Source of the DNA: CAADGL01 sp964643885
GTDB taxonomy: Bacteria; Planctomycetota; Phycisphaerae; UBA1845; Fen-1342
Length of the DNA stretch: 5,409 bases
Assembly: GCA_964643885.1 (NCBI GenBank)
Contig: CAZXUI010000124.1
Location: 1-5,409, forward strand
Direction: 5' to 3'
Shown: in pieces, positions 3,465 through 5,409 of the stretch
How positions within the stretch are numbered: the first letter of the stretch is position 1
How the letters are laid out: each line of letters opens with the position of its first letter
Notes under the pieces: model-generated
Told to the model about the DNA's origin: nothing
What the model saw: only the letters and a program-made list of their open reading frames with translations
The model's database searches: none
Translations under genes and position numbers: made by a program

Positions 3465-5409
3465 TTACCAGCCGACCGCCACGTTGAAGAACAGGCGGCG
3501 ACCGATGAGGTCGTAGCCGTTCAGCGCCGCGGTGCCGCGCCGGAACTGGCCGGCCGATTGGCCGGGCGGACGTTCGTCGAACACGTTCATCATGCCGAGC
3601 ACGATGGAAATGTCGGCGCCATTCTCGTTCTCGAACCGCTTCCGGACCGACAGGTCGTGATAGACGATCGGATCGACGCTTTGTTCGAAGCGCACGTCTT
3701 GGCCGTACACCGACGAGAAGAACACGTCGCCGCCGAATTGCTCGTCGTCGCTGCCTTCGCCGATATAATTGATCGCCCAGTTGGCCGTCCAATCCTGCCA
3801 GTCGTAGCGGACCGAGCCGCGCGCCACGATTTCCGGGCCGCGGAAAGTCTGCGTGGTGCCCAGATAGTCGTTGACGATGCCGCCGAGGAAGATCTGCGTC
3901 ACGTCTTCCAGCATGAAGGTGGCTTCGCCGGCCAGGGTGAGTTCGCCAGGGCCGAGGTCGCGCTCATAGCGGAGCGTGACGTCGATGCCGCGGTTACCCT
4001 GTGAGGCCACGTTCACGTAATTGTTGTTGACGGTCAGGATCGCGTTGGCCATGGCGCCCCCAGCGTCAGGTCCGGGCGTCAGGCCGCCGTCGCCGCTGCG
4101 GTTGAACAGCGTGCAGAACGGATCGGTGTTGCCGAACGCCGGTCCGTTGGCCGACTGATAGCATGCGGCAACGATGTTGGCCGCGCCGAAGCGGGTGATT
4201 TCGTCGTTGACGACAATGTCGAAATAATCGACCGCCAGCGACAGGCCTTCCAGCCCCCACCCGCTCGGCGTCCAGATCACGCCGATCGTCGACGCTTCCG
4301 ACTCTTCCGCTTCCAGCAGACCCGCGCCGCCGCCGGAGAAGACGGTGGCGCTGGAAGTGCCGGCCGCGGTGTAGCCCATCGGCACGTTGGCCGCGGCGCA
4401 GTTCGATTGGATGCGCGGATTGGTGTCCGTCTCCCAGGTCGTGCACGGATCGACGGAGGTCTGTGGCGTGAAGCTGGTCTGGCCGGCCAAAAAGAGTTCG
4501 TACAGCGCCGGGGCGCGGAACGAGGTGCCTTGCGATGCCCGGATGCGGAAATCCGGGAACACGCGCCAGTTCAGGCCGACCTTGTAAGTATCGCCGGTGC
4601 CGTAGCTCTCATAATCGACGTAGCGGCCGCTGAGCGAGAGATCCAAGTTCTGGAAGAAGGGACGGTCGGCAAGCAGCGGAACGTTCACTTCGGCGAACAC
4701 TTCCTGCACGCTGTCTTCGCCCGCGGTGCGGCCGGCCGAGGTCGAGCCCCAGAGGTTGAAATTGGCCTCGTTGAAGCCGGGCGTGTCGTCCAGTTCTTCT
4801 TCGCGATAGCTCGCGCCGATGGCGGCTTCGACCGAACCTGCCGGCAGTTGGAACACCGGGCCGGTGAACGACGCTTCCACCATACGATGATCGTAGGTCG
4901 TGTGACCGTATTCATGGTCGAAGAGGAATGCGCGCTCGTTGGCGTTGAAGTCGCCGTTCAGAATGCGCGCGCTGGTCCACGGGATCGGGGCGGCCAGATT
5001 GCTGCAATTGCCGCCAGAAATCGTGATCTGCGCTTGATCGCATCCGGCCAAAGAGCCCGGCGAGTTGTTGAGGAACAAGGAGGGGCCCACTTGCGCCAAA
5101 CCGGTCGTTGCAACGACGCGATCGTTGTAGATGATGTCGGTGCCGTAATCGGCGTCATTATGCGACACTTGCGCATAGATATCCCACGCCCAGCCCGTGT
5201 CGCCAATGTCGCCGCGCAAGCCGAGCACCGCCCGCGTGTAGTTGACCTCCTGATCGCGGTCGGAGCTCAGCGGAATAATCGGCAAATAGGTGCTGCCGAT
5301 AATTTGGCCCGGAAGCGTATTGGACGCGGTGGCAGTGTACACAGTCGGGAAGAATTGGCGCGCGCCGTACTGCACGGACTCGCGGCGGTTGAACATGAAC
5401 TCGCCGTAG
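3465..5409 (-). CDS. TonB-dependent outer-membrane receptor, C-terminal 647 residues (5' end outside window)
   Basis: This is the beta-barrel half of a second TonB-linked receptor, ending at the TAA at 3465-3467. The frame is open to the right edge, and the first visible residues (YGEFMFNRRESVQYGARQFF) are mid-barrel sequence. The ATG at 5394-5396 is therefore internal, and the signal peptide, TonB box and plug lie outside. Counting from that Met, familiar barrel landmarks are GASYREEE (194-201), RIRASQGTSFRAPALYELFL (284-303), ASTIGVIWTP...LAVDYFDI (368-394), NRGIDVTLRYE (468-478) and MMNVFDERPP (602-611). The last strand, GYDLIGRRLFFNVAVGW, ends in an aromatic residue as barrel-assembly signals do (Trp rather than the usual Phe). 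Cysteines fall in pairs: 119/131, 318/333 and 412/428. The YxxFMF region aligns with residues 379-384 of receptor 1, suggesting paralogues and a missing N-terminal part of roughly 380 residues. Transcription ends at the hairpin just downstream. Substrate unknown. Confidence 0.96.
   Translation of the reverse strand, partial: YGEFMFNRRESVQYGARQFFPTVYTATASNTLPGQIIGSTYLPIIPLSSDRDQEVNYTRAVLGLRGDIGDTGWAWDIYAQVSHNDADYGTDIIYNDRVVATTGLAQVGPSLFLNNSPGSLAGCDQAQITISGGNCSNLAAPIPWTSARILNGDFNANERAFLFDHEYGHTTYDHRMVEASFTGPVFQLPAGSVEAAIGASYREEELDDTPGFNEANFNLWGSTSAGRTAGEDSVQEVFAEVNVPLLADRPFFQNLDLSLSGRYVDYESYGTGDTYKVGLNWRVFPDFRIRASQGTSFRAPALYELFLAGQTSFTPQTSVDPCTTWETDTNPRIQSNCAAANVPMGYTAAGTSSATVFSGGGAGLLEAEESEASTIGVIWTPSGWGLEGLSLAVDYFDIVVNDEITRFGAANIVAACYQSANGPAFGNTDPFCTLFNRSGDGGLTPGPDAGGAMANAILTVNNNYVNVASQGNRGIDVTLRYERDLGPGELTLAGEATFMLEDVTQIFLGGIVNDYLGTTQTFRGPEIVARGSVRYDWQDWTANWAINYIGEGSDDEQFGGDVFFSSVYGQDVRFEQSVDPIVYHDLSVRKRFENENGADISIVLGMMNVFDERPPGQSAGQFRRGTAALNGYDLIGRRLFFNVAVGW

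Noticed and set aside
5394..5396. ATG as the start of receptor 2
   Set aside because: The frame continues upstream to the window edge, and the residues around it are mid-barrel sequence matching residues near 380 of receptor 1. No signal peptide follows.

Overview
The window looks like GC-rich chromosomal DNA from an alphaproteobacterium, most likely of the Caulobacterales/Hyphomonadaceae type. This is an inference. It rests on two large TonB-dependent outer-membrane receptors of the kind those bacteria carry in many copies, strong G/C bias at third codon positions, and a small periplasmic protein with a 'RLTCYD' motif that I associate with alphaproteobacterial hypothetical proteins. No rRNA, tRNA, CRISPR array or classical transposase is visible.

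Layout. Positions 1-2028 (minus strand) hold the N-terminal 676 residues of a TonB-dependent receptor; its C-terminus lies beyond the left edge. A 358-base divergent intergenic region (2029-2386) separates it from a plus-strand gene at 2387-2911 for a 174-residue exported protein of unknown function. Positions 2914/2928-3406 form a compact cassette: a four-helix-bundle (S23 / 23S rRNA intervening-sequence protein family) ORF on the minus strand, tightly enclosed by two inverted arrays of a GGGACGA heptamer. A strong intrinsic terminator at 3410-3443 ends a second TonB-dependent receptor gene (3465-5409, minus), whose N-terminus lies beyond the right edge.

The receptors probably import scarce nutrients or siderophore-like ligands with TonB-ExbBD energy; nothing visible fixes the substrate. 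They appear to be members of one paralogous family: both have cysteine-paired extracellular loops and alignable barrel segments. The small exported protein is transcribed divergently from receptor 1 and convergently towards receptor 2. No functional link is demonstrable.

The most unusual part is the four-helix-bundle cassette. Its inverted heptamer arms touch the ORF at both ends. The stop codon lies inside a degenerate repeat unit, and the only Shine-Dalgarno-like sequence is the inner end of the other arm. Both arms hold ideal G-quadruplex motifs, on opposite strands. The cassette fills the gap between the 3' ends of two convergent genes, right after a terminator. It looks like a small mobile or domesticated element whose repeats also serve as its expression signals. 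This resembles, without being, the stem-flanked four-helix-bundle ORFs inside 23S rRNA intervening sequences.
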